Under the pieces are notes generated by a model. That model made no database searches. It was not told the origin of the DNA and worked only from the letters and a program-made list of their open reading frames with translations. This document shows positions 54,555-64,000 of a stretch of DNA of 64,000 bases, in pieces (within the stretch, counting starts at the first letter, position 1; every line of letters begins with the position of its first letter). Source of the DNA: Mycolicibacter virginiensis (GTDB lineage: Bacteria > Actinomycetota > Actinomycetes > Mycobacteriales > Mycobacteriaceae); contig NZ_CP092430.2 of the NCBI RefSeq assembly GCF_022374935.2, forward strand, positions 1,550,001 to 1,614,000. The letters are read 5' to 3'. Both the position numbers and the translations under genes were made by a program.

Positions 54555-55346
54555 ATGCGCAGGCTCCCGGGCGTCCTGACCGTGGTCAGCGTCGCCGCTG
54601 CCCTGGTCGCCGGTTGCTCATCCGACTCCCCAACGGTCCCGGCGGATGCGTCGTCAACCGTCGTTGCGACCACGCCGCCAACCTCGTCGGCACAAGCATC
54701 CACGGTGGCGCCGTCGCCCACTTCGCCGAAGAAGTCCAGCGAGCCCCTGCCGGACGCCGCGGCGATCCTCAAGGAGTCCAGCGCCACCACTGCGGAGCTC
54801 GACAGCGTGCGCCTGTCGCTGGCGGTGACCGGCAGCATCGAGAACATGCCGGTCACAGCGCTCGACGGGGACGTGACCCAGCAGCCCGACCCGGCGGCGA
54901 AGGGCTACGCCAAGATCGCCTACCGGGGCGCGCCGGCCTATGTCGCGTTCGTCGTGTTCGGCGGCGACTTCTACGTGTCGCAGGGGAACGGCCGCTGGGT
55001 CGACTACGGTCCGGCCGCCAAGTTCTATGACGCGGCCAGCATCCTGAGCCCCGACACCGGGCTGGCCGGCCTGCTGACCGATTTCGTCGATCCCGAGGTC
55101 GAGGGGCGCGAGACGATCGATGACGTACACACCGTGCGGATCAGCGGCGAGGTATCGGCCGACGCGGCGAAGAAGATCGTGCCGCAACTGCAGGCCACCA
55201 AACGGACCGCGTGCACGGTGTGGATCGAGGAGACCGGCGACCACCACCTGGTTGCGCTGAAGCTCGCCTCCGGCGACGACGACGCCGTGGCGATCACCTT
55301 CTCGAATTGGAATGCGCCGGTGACCATCGGCAGGCCGCGGGTGTAA
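54555..55346 (+). CDS. LppX/LprAFG-family lipoprotein
   Basis: A 263-residue lipoprotein. ATG 54555 opens the signal with lipobox LVAGC (C21); a Ser/Thr/Pro linker (residues ~22-65) then leads to the conserved lipid-binding domain of the LprG/LprA/LppX group, with DVTQQPDPAAKGYAK and TVRISGEVSA. LprG and LppX bind triacylglycerides or phthiocerol dimycocerosates in their cavity and move them through the periplasm. Not next to an MFS gene of Rv1410c type, so a partner is not clear, although an MHS permease is divergent. A second ATG at 54546 is possible. Confidence 0.83.
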   Translation: MRRLPGVLTVVSVAAALVAGCSSDSPTVPADASSTVVATTPPTSSAQASTVAPSPTSPKKSSEPLPDAAAILKESSATTAELDSVRLSLAVTGSIENMPVTALDGDVTQQPDPAAKGYAKIAYRGAPAYVAFVVFGGDFYVSQGNGRWVDYGPAAKFYDAASILSPDTGLAGLLTDFVDPEVEGRETIDDVHTVRISGEVSADAAKKIVPQLQATKRTACTVWIEETGDHHLVALKLASGDDDAVAITFSNWNAPVTIGRPRV

Positions 55347-55404
55347 CCGCCCGGGTTATCCCCAGTGCGCTGTTCTTCCACAGCTGCCCTCGCGTGGCCC
55401 GGTC

Positions 55405-55426
55405 GGCCCGGCTTTTTTGTCGGGCC
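55405..55426. terminator. Hairpin with T-run loop after the lipoprotein gene
   Basis: GGCCCG (55405-55410) and CGGGCC (55421-55426) with loop GCTTTTTTGT. It may end the lipoprotein mRNA. Confidence 0.45.
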
Positions 55427-55494
55427 CGCCCGGCCCAATGGGTGCAGCACCGGCGAGCTTGTCAGGCCCGCCGCAACCAGGAAGGAAACATCTA

Positions 55495-55959
55495 ATGTTC
55501 GAGACAACGCTGACCGTGATCGGCAACATCGTCAACGACCCGATCCGGCGCCGGGTGGGCGAGTACGAACTGATCAAGTTCCGGGTCGCCAGCAACTCAC
55601 GCAAGCGTGCTGCCGACGGCAGTTGGGAGACCGGCAACTCGCTGTTCGTGACGGTCAACTGCTGGGACCGGTTGGTCACCGGGGTGGGCGCGTCGCTGAG
55701 CAAGGGATTGCCGGTGATCGTGGTCGGCCACGTCTTCACCAGCGAGTATGAGGACAAGGACGGGGTCCGCCGTTCGTCGGTGGAGCTGCGCGCCACCGCG
55801 GTGGGCCCCGATCTGGCCCGGTGCGCGGCCCGGGTGGAGAAGATCATCGCCGCCGGCCCGGACATCCCGCCGGCTGCTGCCCACGCCGAGGAGGCCGACG
55901 ACCCGGATTCCGCCGAGGACGACACCGACGCCGATGAGGGGATGGCGCTTACCGCCTGA
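55495..55959 (+). CDS. ssbB: Single-strand DNA-binding protein paralogue SsbB
   Basis: A 154-residue OB-fold protein. The N-terminal 115 residues match the SSB fold (TVIGNIVNDPIRRRVGEYEL, FRVASNSRKR, VTVNCWDRL). The acidic tail ends in DEGMALTA and lacks the DDDIPF-like terminus by which major SSBs recruit repair proteins, which marks it as the second SSB (Rv2478c, SsbB of M. smegmatis). Its job is thought to be stress and recombination related. ATG 55495 has AGGAAGGA upstream. Confidence 0.88.
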   Translation: MFETTLTVIGNIVNDPIRRRVGEYELIKFRVASNSRKRAADGSWETGNSLFVTVNCWDRLVTGVGASLSKGLPVIVVGHVFTSEYEDKDGVRRSSVELRATAVGPDLARCAARVEKIIAAGPDIPPAAAHAEEADDPDSAEDDTDADEGMALTA

Positions 55960-56039
55960 GCGCAGCCGACAGTGGTGCCGGGGCACCCCCTAGGATGGTT
56001 GGCGAGCAAATTCGCGAGACCAGGAGGCGACACCCCGGC

Positions 56040-57713
56040 ATGGCTGAGTTCATCTACACGATGAAGAAGGTGCGCAAAGCACACGGCGACAAAGTCATCC
56101 TCGACGACGTCACGCTGAACTTCCTGCCCGGCGCCAAGATCGGTGTCGTCGGCCCCAACGGTGCGGGTAAGTCCAGCGTCCTGCGGATCATGGCTGGGCT
56201 GGACAAGGCGAACAACGGCGACGCTTTCCTGGCGCCCGGCGCCACGGTCGGCATCCTGTTGCAGGAGCCGCCGCTGGACGAGACCAAGACCGTCCGGGAG
56301 AACGTCGAAGAGGGTGTGCCGATCAAGGCCAAGCTCAATCGGTACAACGAGGTCGCCGAGCTGATGGCCACCGACTACACCGACGAGCTGATGGAGGAGA
56401 TGGGCAAGCTGCAGGAGGAGCTTGACGCCGCCGACGCCTGGGACATCGACTCGCAGCTCGAACAGGCGATGGACGCGCTGCGCTGCCCGCCGGCCGACGA
56501 GCCCGTCACCCACCTCTCCGGTGGCGAGCGCCGGCGGGTGGCGCTGTGCAAGCTGCTGCTGAGCAAGCCTGACCTGCTGCTCCTGGACGAGCCGACCAAC
56601 CACCTCGACGCCGAGAGCGTGCTGTGGCTCGAGCAGCACCTGGCCTCCTACCCGGGCGCCATCCTCGCGGTCACCCACGACCGTTACTTCCTCGACAACG
56701 TCGCCGAGTGGATCCTGGAGCTCGACCGCGGCCGCGCCTACCCCTACGAGGGCAACTACTCCACCTACCTGGAGAAGAAGGCCGACCGCCTCGAGGTGCA
56801 GGGCAAGAAGGACCAGAAGCTGCAGAAGCGGCTCAAGGACGAACTCGCCTGGGTGCGCTCGGGTGCCAAGGCCCGCCAAGCCAAGAACAAGGCCCGCCTG
56901 CAGCGCTACGAGGAAATGGTTGTCGAGGCGGAGAAGACCCGCAAGCTTGACTTCGAGGAAATCCAGATCCCGGTCGGCCCGCGGTTGGGCAACACCGTCG
57001 TCGAGGTGGAACACCTGGACAAGGGTTTTGAGTCGCGCCAGCTGATCAAGGACCTGTCGTTCACGCTGCCGCGCAACGGCATCGTCGGCGTGATCGGCCC
57101 CAACGGCGTCGGCAAGACGACGCTGTTCAAGACGATCGTCGGTCTGGAAGAGCCGGACAGCGGCACGGTCAAGGTAGGCGAGACGGTCAAGTTGAGCTAC
57201 GTCGACCAGAACCGCGCCGGCATCGACCCGAAGAAGACGGTCTGGGAAGTGGTCTCTGACGGCTTGGACTACATCGAGGTCGGGCAGACCGAGATCCCGT
57301 CCCGGGCCTACGTTTCGGCGTTCGGTTTCAAGGGCCCCGATCAGCAGAAGCCCGCGGGCGTGCTCTCCGGTGGTGAGCGCAACCGGCTGAATCTGGCGTT
57401 GACCCTCAAGCAGGGCGGCAACCTGATCCTGCTCGACGAACCGACCAACGACCTGGATGTCGAAACACTCGGCTCACTGGAGAACGCCCTCGAGCAGTTC
57501 CCCGGCTGCGCCGTGGTCATCAGCCACGACCGCTGGTTCCTCGACCGCACCTGCACCCACATCCTGGCGTGGGAGGGTGACGACGACAACGAGGCCAAGT
57601 GGTTCTGGTTCGAGGGCAACTTCGGTGCCTACGAGGAGAACAAGGTGCAGCGACTCGGTGCCGAAGCGGCGCGTCCGCATCGAGTGACCCACCGCAGGCT
57701 CACCCGCGACTAA
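56040..57713 (+). CDS. ettA: Energy-dependent translational throttle EttA (ABC-F)
   Basis: A 557-residue ABC-F ATPase without membrane segments. Two ABC halves: Walker A GPNGAGKS (residues 38-45), signature LSGGERRR and LLLLDEPTNHLD in the first; GPNGVGKTT, LSGGERNR and LILLDEPTNDLD in the second. The linker between (~residues 240-300) is rich in Lys and carries the arm that reaches tRNA in the ribosomal E site. Full length for the family, equal to Rv2477c. It gates the first peptide bond according to ATP/ADP. Confidence 0.95.
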   Translation: MAEFIYTMKKVRKAHGDKVILDDVTLNFLPGAKIGVVGPNGAGKSSVLRIMAGLDKANNGDAFLAPGATVGILLQEPPLDETKTVRENVEEGVPIKAKLNRYNEVAELMATDYTDELMEEMGKLQEELDAADAWDIDSQLEQAMDALRCPPADEPVTHLSGGERRRVALCKLLLSKPDLLLLDEPTNHLDAESVLWLEQHLASYPGAILAVTHDRYFLDNVAEWILELDRGRAYPYEGNYSTYLEKKADRLEVQGKKDQKLQKRLKDELAWVRSGAKARQAKNKARLQRYEEMVVEAEKTRKLDFEEIQIPVGPRLGNTVVEVEHLDKGFESRQLIKDLSFTLPRNGIVGVIGPNGVGKTTLFKTIVGLEEPDSGTVKVGETVKLSYVDQNRAGIDPKKTVWEVVSDGLDYIEVGQTEIPSRAYVSAFGFKGPDQQKPAGVLSGGERNRLNLALTLKQGGNLILLDEPTNDLDVETLGSLENALEQFPGCAVVISHDRWFLDRTCTHILAWEGDDDNEAKWFWFEGNFGAYEENKVQRLGAEAARPHRVTHRRLTRD

Positions 57714-57766
57714 TGTGAGTCCGGTAGCCGTGCTGCCGGAGCTGACACACAGTCGGGAGGGGTGGG

Positions 57767-60700
57767 ATGACGAAGTCCACCAAGGAAGCGACCGCGTGGA
57801 CAACATTTCCCGATCCCTCTGAGCCGCAAGGCATTCCTGCCTGGGTCTCGACCGCCTACGTCGAGACTTATCGTGGGTCGCACAGCGACTCTTTGGTCGA
57901 CGACGAACCGTCGGGTGGCACCGATCCGGCGAGCCGGGCCGCCGCCACCGCTGTCGTGACGCCGGCGCTACTGGCCGCGCACGCCCGGCTGGCGCAGGAC
58001 CGGCGTGCCGGTGAGACCCGGGTTGCGGTGTATCCCGCCGACGATCCGGCCGGGTTCGGGCCGGCGCTGCAGGTGGTCACCGAGCACGGCGGCATGCTGA
58101 TGGACTCGGTGGCGGTGCTGCTGCACCGGCTTGGGGTGGCCTACGTCGGGATCATGACGCCGGTGTTCACCGTGCAGCGCGATGCGGCCGGGGAACTGCG
58201 CTCGGTGGAACCGAGATCCGCCGACGGCTCCGCGGGGGCCGAGGCCTGGATTCACGTCCAGCTCTCACCCACGGTCAACCGCAACACCCTCGCCGAGACC
58301 GAACGCCTGCTGCCCGATGTCATGGCCGACGTCCGTCAGGTCGCCATCGATTCCGCGGCGATGCGCGAAGCGCTCAACGAGCTTGCCGCCGACGTCGAAG
58401 CCAATGCGCAGGGCCACTACACCGCACCGGACCGCCACGATGTCGCCGCTCTGCTGCAGTGGCTGGCCGACGGGCGCTTTGTGCTGCTGGGTTACCAGAG
58501 CGGCGTGGTGCGCGACGGGCAGGTTCACATCGAAGACGCCGCCCGGCTGGGCGTTTTGCGCCTGCGTAAGTCCTTGCGGCCCAGGCTCACCGGCAATAAT
58601 CTGCTGACCTTGGCGCAAGCCACCGTGCCCAGCTACATGCGGTTCAGTTCGCACACCTATGTGGTGGTGATACGCGAGGACACCGGCGACAGCATCGTCG
58701 CGCACCGTTTCGTCGGGCTGTTCACCGCCGGAGCGATGAACGCCGACGTCTTCGAGATCCCGGTCATCTCGCACACCGTCCGCCACGCCCTGGCGTTGGC
58801 GGAGCAGGAGCCCGGCCACCCCGGGCAGCTGCTGCTCGACATCATCCAAACCGTCCCGCGGTCAGAGCTTTTCGCGATCGATGCCCAGCAGTTGCTGAAC
58901 ATGGCGATGGCGGTGTCCGACCTGGGTGCGCGGCGCGGAACCCTGCTGTTCCTGCGCGGCGACCGGACCGGTCGCTTCGTGTCCTGCCTGGTGTACCTGC
59001 CGCGCGATCGCTACACGACCCCGGTGCGGTTGCACATGGAGGACATCCTGATCCAGGAGTTCGGTGGGGTAGGGCTGGAGTACAGCGCCCGTGTCAGCGA
59101 AGCGCCCTGGGCGCTGCTGCATTTCATGGTCCGGATGTCCGACGATCCCGATGCCCGGCCGGTCGACACCGGCGAGGCCAACCGGGTCCGGATCCAGGCG
59201 CTGCTGGCCGAGGCCACCCGCACCTGGGGGGACCGACTGCTCGAGACGGCGGCGCAAGACTCCATTGACGCCGAGGTGGCCGAACACTATGCGGTCGCCT
59301 TCGACGAGATCTACAAGCAGGCCGTCACTCCGGCGGAGGCGGTCGGCGACATCGCGATCATCGAGCGATTGACCGCCGACTCAGTGAAATTGGTGTTCTC
59401 CGACTACGGCGAGGTCACCGGAAGTCAGTTGGCCTGGTTTCTCGGCGGGCACGGTGCGTCGCTGAGCCACCTGCTGCCGATGCTGCAGTGCATGGGAGTG
59501 GCGGTCCTCGAAGAGCGGCCGTTCACCGTCACCCGCGCCGACGGCCTGCAGGTGTGGATCTACAAGTTCAAGGTGTCCGCACACCCCACCATCGAGATCC
59601 CGGCGAGCGGCGCCGAGCGCGTCGACGCCGAACAACGATTCGCCGACGGCGTCACCGCGATCTGGGAGGGCCGCGTCGAGCCCGACCGATTCAACGAGCT
59701 GGTGCTGCGCGCCGGACTGAACTGGCAACAGGTGGTGGTGCTGCGCGGCTACGCCAAATACCTGCGCCAGGCCCGATTCCCCTACAGCGAGAACCACATC
59801 GCCTCGGTGCTCAACGACTATCCGAGCATCGCGCGGGCCCTGGTGGCACTGTTCGAGGCGCTCTTCGATCCGTCGCGCACGCAGCGCAACCGGGACGCGC
59901 AGGCGGCCGCCGCTGAGGTCGCGGCGGGCATCGACGCGGTGGTGAGCCTGGACACCGACCGGGTGCTGCGTGCGTTCGCCTCCCTGATTCAAGCCACCCT
60001 GCGCACCAATTACTTTGTCACCCGCGACGATTCGGCTCGCGCACGTAACGTGCTGGCGCTCAAGCTGGATGCCGGCCTGATCGACGAGTTGCCGCTGCCC
60101 CGGCCGAAGTTCGAGATCTTCGTCTACTCACCCCGGGTCGAGGGCGTGCACCTGCGGTTCGGTTTCGTCTCGCGCGGCGGGCTGCGCTGGTCGGACCGCC
60201 GCGAGGACTACCGCACCGAGATCCTCGGGCTGGTCAAGGCCCAAGAGGTCAAGAACGCCGTCATCGTCCCGACAGGGGCCAAAGGCGGGTTCGTGGTCAA
60301 ACACCCGCCGACCCCCACCGGTAACCCGGTAGCCGACCGGGAGGCGGCCCGCGACGAAGGGATCGCCTGCTACACGCTGTTCATCTCTGGGCTGCTCGAC
60401 GTCACTGACAACGTCGACCACGCCACCGGCGCGGTCAGCGCGCCGCCGCAGGTCGTGCGCCGCGACGGCGACGACGCGTACCTGGTGGTGGCCGCCGACA
60501 AGGGAACCGCCAGCTTCTCCGACATCGCCAACGGCGTGGCGCAGTCCTACGGCTACTGGCTGGGTGACGCGTTCGCGTCCGGCGGGTCGGTCGGCTACGA
60601 CCACAAGGAGATGGGCATCACCGCCAAGGGTGCCTGGGAGTCGGTCAAGCGGCACTTCCGGGAGATGGGCATCGATACCCAGACCCAGGATTTCAGCGTC

Positions 60701-62611
60701 GTCGGGGTCGGAGACATGAGCGGCGACGTGTTCGGCAACGGCATGCTGCGCAGCGAACACATCCGGCTGCTGGCAGCTTTCGACCATCGGCACATCTTCC
60801 TCGATCCCGACCCCGATCCCGCCCGGTCCTTCGCGGAGCGTCAGCGGATGTTCGACCTGCCCCGATCAAGTTGGGACGACTACGACAAGTCGCTGATCAG
60901 CGCTGGAGGCGGCGTCTACGCACGGGACCTGAAGTCGGTGCCGGTCAGTCCGCAGGTCGCCGCCGTGCTGGGCCTCGATGAGGACGTCACCGAGCTCACC
61001 CCGCCGGTGCTGATCCGGGCGATCCTGCGGGCGCCCGTGGACCTGCTGTTCAACGGCGGCATCGGCACCTACGTCAAAGCCGAATCCGAATCCGACGCCG
61101 AAGTGGGCGACCGTGCCAACGATCAGGTCCGGGTCAATGGAAACCAGGTGCGCGCCAAGGTGATCGGCGAAGGCGGAAACCTCGGCGTCACGCCGCTGGG
61201 CCGTGTCGAGTTCGACCTTGCCGGGGGCCGTATCAACACCGATGCCCTGGACAACTCCGCCGGCGTCGACTGCTCCGACCACGAGGTCAACATCAAGATC
61301 CTGATTGACGCCCTGGTGACCGTCGGCAAGGTCGACGCCGCCGACCGGCCGGAGTTGCTGGCGTCGATGACCGACGAAGTCAGCGCACTGGTCTTGGCGG
61401 ACAACACCGCCCAGAACGATCTGATGGGCACCAGCCGGGCCAACGCCGCGAGCCTGCTGCCGGTGCACGCCGACCAGATCCGCCACCTGGTGGCCGACCG
61501 CGGGCTCAACCGTGCCCTGGAGGCGCTGCCCTCGGAGAAGGAGATCGCCCGGCGCGCCGAGGCCGGACTGGGTCTGGCCTCACCGGAATTGGCCACCCTG
61601 ATGGCACACGTCAAGCTGACGCTGAAAGCGGCGGTGCTGGCCACCGACCTACCCGAACAGGATGTGTTCGCCGCCCGGCTGCCGCAGTACTTCCCGCAGG
61701 TACTGCAACAGCGCTTCGGCCCCGAGATCCGCCAGCATCAACTGCGCCGCGAAATCGTCACCACCATGCTGATCAACGACGTGGTGGACACCGCGGGCAT
61801 CACCTACGCCTTCCGGATCACCGAGGACGCGGGCGTCGAGCTGATCGACGCGGTGCGCGCCTATGTCGCGACCGATGCCATCTTCGGGGTCGGCGACCTG
61901 TGGCACCGGATCCGCGCTGCCGGTGAGCAGGACGGTCTGCCGGTCGCGGTGACCGACCGGATGACGCTGGACCTGCGGCGGCTCATCGACCGGGCCGGCC
62001 GGTGGCTGCTCAACTACCGCCCCCAGCCGCTGGCGGTGGGCGCCGAGATCAATCGGTTCGCCGAGCAGGTCGCCGCGCTGTCACCGCGGATGTCGGAATG
62101 GCTGCGCGGCGACGACGCCGACATCGTCGCCAAACACATCGGCGAGTTCGAGGCGCAGGGCGTGCCGCACGGCCTGGCTTCCGACGTCGCCCTGGGCCTC
62201 TACCGTTACAGCCTGCTCGACATCATCGACGTCGCCGACATCACCGAACGCGACGCCGACGAGGTCGCCGACACCTACTTCGCGCTGATGGATCGGTTGG
62301 GCACCGACGGGCTGCTGACCGCGGTCGCCCAGCTCCCGCGCGACGACCGCTGGCATGCCTTGGCGCGGTTGGCGATCCGTGACGACATCTACAATTCGGT
62401 GCGGTCGCTGTGCCTGGACGTGCTGGCGGTCGGAGAACCGGACGAGGACGGGATGCAGAAAATCACCGAATGGGAGTCGACCAACGCCTCACGCGTGGAG
62501 CGGGCGCGGCGCACGCTGACCCAGATCTACGAATCCGACCAACGGGATCTGGCGACCCTGTCGGTGGCGGCGCGGCAGATCCGCAGCATGACGCGCGGCG
62601 CGGCGTCATGA
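57767..62611 (+). CDS. gdh: Large NAD-specific glutamate dehydrogenase
   Basis: A 1,614-residue member of the 180-kDa GDH class (Rv2476c). The N-terminal ~600 residues hold ACT-like regulatory domains; the catalytic part begins around residue 700 with the Lys-Gly-Gly loop [12 protein letters not shown] (~residue 830) and [17 protein letters not shown] (~residue 980), then a helical C-terminal domain. It deaminates glutamate to 2-oxoglutarate with NAD and is checked by GarA, whose control passes through PknG; GarA is not in the window. ATG 57767 has a GGGAGGGG site 5 bases upstream. ATGA overlap with the thioesterase gene. Confidence 0.94.
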   Translation: MTKSTKEATAWTTFPDPSEPQGIPAWVSTAYVETYRGSHSDSLVDDEPSGGTDPASRAAATAVVTPALLAAHARLAQDRRAGETRVAVYPADDPAGFGPALQVVTEHGGMLMDSVAVLLHRLGVAYVGIMTPVFTVQRDAAGELRSVEPRSADGSAGAEAWIHVQLSPTVNRNTLAETERLLPDVMADVRQVAIDSAAMREALNELAADVEANAQGHYTAPDRHDVAALLQWLADGRFVLLGYQSGVVRDGQVHIEDAARLGVLRLRKSLRPRLTGNNLLTLAQATVPSYMRFSSHTYVVVIREDTGDSIVAHRFVGLFTAGAMNADVFEIPVISHTVRHALALAEQEPGHPGQLLLDIIQTVPRSELFAIDAQQLLNMAMAVSDLGARRGTLLFLRGDRTGRFVSCLVYLPRDRYTTPVRLHMEDILIQEFGGVGLEYSARVSEAPWALLHFMVRMSDDPDARPVDTGEANRVRIQALLAEATRTWGDRLLETAAQDSIDAEVAEHYAVAFDEIYKQAVTPAEAVGDIAIIERLTADSVKLVFSDYGEVTGSQLAWFLGGHGASLSHLLPMLQCMGVAVLEERPFTVTRADGLQVWIYKFKVSAHPTIEIPASGAERVDAEQRFADGVTAIWEGRVEPDRFNELVLRAGLNWQQVVVLRGYAKYLRQARFPYSENHIASVLNDYPSIARALVALFEALFDPSRTQRNRDAQAAAAEVAAGIDAVVSLDTDRVLRAFASLIQATLRTNYFVTRDDSARARNVLALKLDAGLIDELPLPRPKFEIFVYSPRVEGVHLRFGFVSRGGLRWSDRREDYRTEILGLVKAQEVKNAVIVPTGAKGGFVVKHPPTPTGNPVADREAARDEGIACYTLFISGLLDVTDNVDHATGAVSAPPQVVRRDGDDAYLVVAADKGTASFSDIANGVAQSYGYWLGDAFASGGSVGYDHKEMGITAKGAWESVKRHFREMGIDTQTQDFSVVGVGDMSGDVFGNGMLRSEHIRLLAAFDHRHIFLDPDPDPARSFAERQRMFDLPRSSWDDYDKSLISAGGGVYARDLKSVPVSPQVAAVLGLDEDVTELTPPVLIRAILRAPVDLLFNGGIGTYVKAESESDAEVGDRANDQVRVNGNQVRAKVIGEGGNLGVTPLGRVEFDLAGGRINTDALDNSAGVDCSDHEVNIKILIDALVTVGKVDAADRPELLASMTDEVSALVLADNTAQNDLMGTSRANAASLLPVHADQIRHLVADRGLNRALEALPSEKEIARRAEAGLGLASPELATLMAHVKLTLKAAVLATDLPEQDVFAARLPQYFPQVLQQRFGPEIRQHQLRREIVTTMLINDVVDTAGITYAFRITEDAGVELIDAVRAYVATDAIFGVGDLWHRIRAAGEQDGLPVAVTDRMTLDLRRLIDRAGRWLLNYRPQPLAVGAEINRFAEQVAALSPRMSEWLRGDDADIVAKHIGEFEAQGVPHGLASDVALGLYRYSLLDIIDVADITERDADEVADTYFALMDRLGTDGLLTAVAQLPRDDRWHALARLAIRDDIYNSVRSLCLDVLAVGEPDEDGMQKITEWESTNASRVERARRTLTQIYESDQRDLATLSVAARQIRSMTRGAAS

Positions 62612-63048
62612 GTCCGGCAGCAGAATCCACCGGAGAGCCGGTGGGCTTTGTGGCAGCGGTTCCGGTGCGCTGGTCGGACATCGACATGTACCAGCACGTG
62701 AACCACGCGACCATGGTCACGATGCTCGAAGAGGCGCGAGTGCCCTTCCTGTCGCCGGCGTTCGCAGTCGACATCACTAGCGTCGGCCTGCTGATCGCCG
62801 AGGTCAAAGTCGCCTACAAGGGACAACTGCGGCTGACCGACTCACCGTTGCAGGTGACGATGTGGGTGTCTCGGCTGCGCACGGTGGACTTCACCATCGG
62901 CTACGAGGTGCGCTCGGTGCACGCGGCCCCGGATTCACGGCCTGCCGTGATCGCTGAGACGCAGTTGGCCACGTTCAGCATCGACGAGCAGAAGCTGGTG
63001 CGGCTGTCCGCGGACCATCGCGCCTACCTGGAGAAATTCATTCGCTGA
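62608..63048 (+). CDS. Hot-dog fold acyl-CoA thioesterase
   Basis: A 146-residue single hot-dog thioesterase (4HBT-like, Rv2475c type). The active-site stretch [17 protein letters not shown] (residues ~21-37) gives the catalytic Asp D26 and H30. ATG overlaps the gdh stop, so it is translated from the same mRNA. Acyl group unknown; it is probably a short or medium acyl-CoA. Ends 17 bases from the convergent TetR gene. Confidence 0.87.
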   Translation: MSPAAESTGEPVGFVAAVPVRWSDIDMYQHVNHATMVTMLEEARVPFLSPAFAVDITSVGLLIAEVKVAYKGQLRLTDSPLQVTMWVSRLRTVDFTIGYEVRSVHAAPDSRPAVIAETQLATFSIDEQKLVRLSADHRAYLEKFIR

Positions 63049-63065
63049 GCGCCTGACGCTCCTGA

Positions 63066-63707
63066 TCAGCCCTCGGTGAGCATGGCGTCGAGTAGTCGCT
63101 GAATGACGAGGCTCACGTCGGCGCGCGTCTGCTCGGGGTCGTCGGCTGTCGCGATCACCATCGCTGCTTCGTCGAGCGCGCCGATCAACACGTGGGCGAG
63201 CGCGCGGACCGGCTGGTGCGAGAGTTGTCCGGCCCTCATCGCTTCGCTGAGCAGCTGCTCGGTCATGCCCAGGCTGTAGCGCTGGGCCACGTCGCGAAAG
63301 CCGTCCCAACCCAGGACGTTGGGGGCATCGAGCAGGACGAGCTGGCGCACCTCGGGATCCTCGGCGACCACCAGCCAGTTTTCCGCGGCCGCCCGTAGCG
63401 CGGCGGCGGGGGTGGTTGCCGCGGAGGCGGCCACCGCTTCGCCGAGTCGCGCCATCACGTCGGCTTCCACGGACTCCACGACAGCCAAAAAAAGCGCTGC
63501 CTTGTCCGGGAATTGGTGGTACATCGCGCCCCGGGTCACGCCGGCGGCCTCCGCGATCTCGGGGGTCCCCACGGCCGCGTAGCCACGCGCACCCCACAGT
63601 CTGCGGGCCGCGCTCATCAGGGCAGCACGGGTGGCGGCGGAACGCTCGGCTTGCGTCCGACGCTTGATTTCCGTACAGGCTGTCGGTAAGTTATCGGCAG
63701 GTTGCAC
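63066..63707 (-). CDS. TetR-family regulator
   Basis: A 213-residue TetR protein. The helix-turn-helix is at residues ~45-70 (VGTPEIAEAAGVTRGAMYHQF), after a basic arm (KRRTQAERSAATRAALMSA). The C-terminal half is helical and ends DAMLTEG. GTG 63707 is used. It is divergent from the alpha/beta hydrolase gene with 22 bases between, so it probably controls that gene. I do not see a convincing operator; weak arms AGTTA/TAACT flank the gap. Confidence 0.82.
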   Translation of the reverse strand: MQPADNLPTACTEIKRRTQAERSAATRAALMSAARRLWGARGYAAVGTPEIAEAAGVTRGAMYHQFPDKAALFLAVVESVEADVMARLGEAVAASAATTPAAALRAAAENWLVVAEDPEVRQLVLLDAPNVLGWDGFRDVAQRYSLGMTEQLLSEAMRAGQLSHQPVRALAHVLIGALDEAAMVIATADDPEQTRADVSLVIQRLLDAMLTEG

Positions 63708-63729
63708 GTAACTATGTTAGGAGCTTCCA

Positions 63730-64000
63730 ATGCCCACCGTTGACATTGACGCCGGAACAATCCACTACGACACCGCGGGCCCGCAGGATGGCCGCCCGGT
63801 GCTGTTCGTCCACGGCTACGCCATGGGTGCCTCGCTATGGGGGCCACTGAGCGCCCGCCTGGCAGCGCGAGGTCTCCGCTGCATCGCCCCGAATTGGCCG
63901 CTCGGCGCGCATCCGACGGCGTTGCGGTCCGGCGCTGACAGAACCCTGCCCGGGATCGCCGCCATGGTCGACGCATTCATGGGCGCACTCGGCCTCGAGG
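63730..64000 (+). CDS. Alpha/beta hydrolase (partial at right edge)
   Basis: The first 90 residues of an alpha/beta hydrolase. The string PVLFVHGYAMGASLWGPL (residues ~23-40) has the HG oxyanion turn and the start of the fold; nucleophile and histidine lie past the window. Start ATG 63730 has TAGGAGC upstream. Probably regulated by the divergent TetR gene. Substrate class cannot be given. Confidence 0.8.
   Translation, partial: MPTVDIDAGTIHYDTAGPQDGRPVLFVHGYAMGASLWGPLSARLAARGLRCIAPNWPLGAHPTALRSGADRTLPGIAAMVDAFMGALGLE

Noticed and set aside
54467..54856. N-terminal extension of the MHS transporter to 608 residues
   Set aside because: It would overlap the divergent lipoprotein gene for 300 bases, and homologues start just before the GNFMEWYDFG segment.

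Overview
The window is high-GC actinobacterial DNA and almost certainly comes from Mycobacteriaceae. It carries an ldtB-type L,D-transpeptidase, an Orn exonuclease, the fadD35-scoAB-accD1-accA1-fadE19 leucine-catabolic block, a plsC/plsB2 acyltransferase pair, a 1.6-kDa-scale (1,614-residue) NAD-glutamate dehydrogenase, DUF732 secreted proteins and a GjpA-type porin. Gene order follows M. tuberculosis Rv2521 down to Rv2475c, as I recall it, with several insertions. The species cannot be fixed from the window; the extra genes argue against the M. tuberculosis complex and for an environmental relative. Gene symbols and Rv equivalents are by remembered similarity, not by a database search.

Region by region. 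1-1010: end of a phage tail module. 1026-4552: DUF732 protein, bcp peroxiredoxin, DUF3618 membrane protein and a large KimA-like transporter closed by a perfect hairpin. 4641-6126: a GjpA-type porin gene with an IdeR-like box and other palindromes upstream, then tRNA-Lys. 6282-10625: ldtB, a proline-repeat M15-like secreted protein, a decayed PE-PPE-like relic, a secreted phosphodiesterase/alkaline phosphatase family protein and a second DUF732 protein. 10816-16359: tRNA-His, orn, HerA-like ATPase, CmrA-type reductase, MFS permease, MmpS-like protein. 16425-28477: the BkaR (TetR) regulator and its branched-chain catabolic operon, here extended by tarD- and panE-like genes. 28547-36184: an accessory block with a methyltransferase, a TetR-DUF1214-sulfotransferase-quinone oxidoreductase operon and a copper nitrite reductase fused to a membrane domain. 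36342-40438: bkdABC (branched-chain ketoacid dehydrogenase) and an enoyl-CoA hydratase. 40470-41726: a 29-residue membrane peptide, an HNH protein, tRNA-Arg and two tandem-repeat arrays. 41914-49412: a WS/DGAT-plsC-plsB2 lipid operon and a CopD-CtaG copper protein. 49432-54466: a TetR/SDR/nitroreductase/OYE cluster with four copies of one operator, then an MHS-family permease. 54555-64000: LprG-like lipoprotein, SsbB, EttA, gdh, thioesterase, TetR and a truncated alpha/beta hydrolase.

How the parts work together. The BkaR block plus bkdABC would take leucine-derived ketoacid through isovaleryl-CoA, methylcrotonyl-CoA, methylglutaconyl-CoA and HMG-CoA to acetyl-CoA and acetoacetate, with ScoAB activating the latter. 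Two near-identical palindromes sit on well-formed promoters in front of fadD35 and scoA. In this genome about 8 to 10 kb of other genes lies between citE and bkdABC. The WS/DGAT, PlsC and PlsB2 genes form a chain of overlapping genes for glycerolipid synthesis. The second TetR cluster looks like a self-contained redox regulon of unknown substrate.
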